Assembly (NCBI GenBank): GCA_009746045.1
Contig: RPFO01000744.1
Span: forward strand, 1,270,635-1,334,634
Origin: Mesostigma viride
Lineage: Eukaryota; Streptophyta; Mesostigmatophyceae; Mesostigmatales; Mesostigmataceae
DNA: 64,000 bases
Reading direction: 5' to 3'
Shown here: piece after piece, positions 63,761 through 64,000 of the stretch
Position numbering within the stretch: the stretch's first letter is position 1
How the letters are laid out: each line of letters opens with the position of its first letter
The notes under the pieces: generated by a model
What the model was told of the DNA's origin: nothing
Databases searched by the model: none
What the model saw: only the letters and a program-made list of their open reading frames with translations
Translations under genes and position numbers: made by a program

Positions 63761-64000
63761 GTGAGTGGCCTGCGCCTTAATTGCTTATTTTCTCAAGTCA
63801 AGAGTACTTTGTGGTAAGTTGTGTTGTGGTGGTGGATGTGCTCTGAAGGAGAGTTTCCTGTTATGAAGCGGTGTTGTTCTTTTTGCTTGTTTATACTGTG
63901 GGTGCACATGCCTGTGTGTCCGTGTGGCTGTGCTCTCGGCGTTGGTAGTTCCTTGGTGCCGTACTGTACCGATGAACTGTAGGAAAAACACTTGAAAGGC
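63761..64000 (+). other. Start of intron of DEK_C gene, runs off window
   Basis: Begins GTGAGT. No acceptor or further exon is clear before the window ends. Confidence 0.5.

Noticed and set aside
1-64000. CRISPR arrays, rRNA, bacterial operons
   Set aside because: No regularly spaced short repeats with unique spacers, no rRNA signatures, and the gene structure is eukaryotic.

Overview
The window is eukaryotic nuclear DNA. It holds a four-exon gene with GT-AG introns, a partial second gene with a consensus 5' splice site, and LTR retrotransposons of both the Ty3/gypsy (chromovirus) and Ty1/copia types. The mix of chromoviruses, copia elements, piggyBac-like TTAA insertions, CTG/CCG and GGGA minisatellites, and a UPF0126 gene with a leader-like N-terminus would suit an alga or similar protist. 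The sequence alone does not settle the taxon.

Layout. (1) 1-2640: 5'-truncated copia remnant C0 on the minus strand; its LTR is cut by the window edge. (2) 3431-4500: broken minus-strand coding region. (3) 6215-9945: the best host gene, an intron-containing UPF0126 (glycine-transporter/TRIC-like) membrane protein, minus strand. (4) 10889-43381: chromovirus G2 on the minus strand, flanked by the target duplication gtccg. Inside G2 sit a defective gypsy element G1 (12323-21026, TSD ctcag), a copia element C1 (22699-33354, TSD gcctg) that itself contains a partial copia insertion C2 (28346-30972, TSD ctacc), and a piggyBac-like element PB1 (36644-38341, TTAA). (5) 43440-45085 and 56881-57290: a CTGCCG-type minisatellite split by chromovirus G3 (45086-56880, plus strand, TSD ccatg). 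G3 carries a second TTAA element, PB2 (49056-50018). (6) 57291-61800: C-rich, GGGA and other low-complexity DNA. (7) 62016-63760: 5' part of a gene encoding a DEK_C-domain protein that runs off the right edge.

How the parts relate. The two large gypsy elements encode gag (CCHC), then protease-RT-RNase H-integrase-chromodomain, plus two extra proteins. A small ORF just upstream of gag carries an RNase H1 hybrid-binding (caulimovirus viroplasmin-like) domain. A long ORF3 downstream of the chromodomain is conserved between elements and I could not assign it. The copia elements have their own extra ORF upstream of gag, and in C1 the retropepsin-like segment lies between integrase and RT, unlike the usual copia order. 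G1 has lost RT, RNase H and the integrase core, yet its two LTRs are almost identical, so it was probably mobilised in trans by a relative such as G3. Each insertion examined (C1, G1, PB1, C2, PB2) splits a reading frame that resumes in phase at the duplicated target, which gives a clear order of events: G2 first, then C1, G1 and PB1 into it, then C2 into C1.

Most remaining frameshifts in G3, C1 and the DEK_C gene look like one missing base, several of them in homopolymer runs, so sequencing error is a live alternative to real decay.
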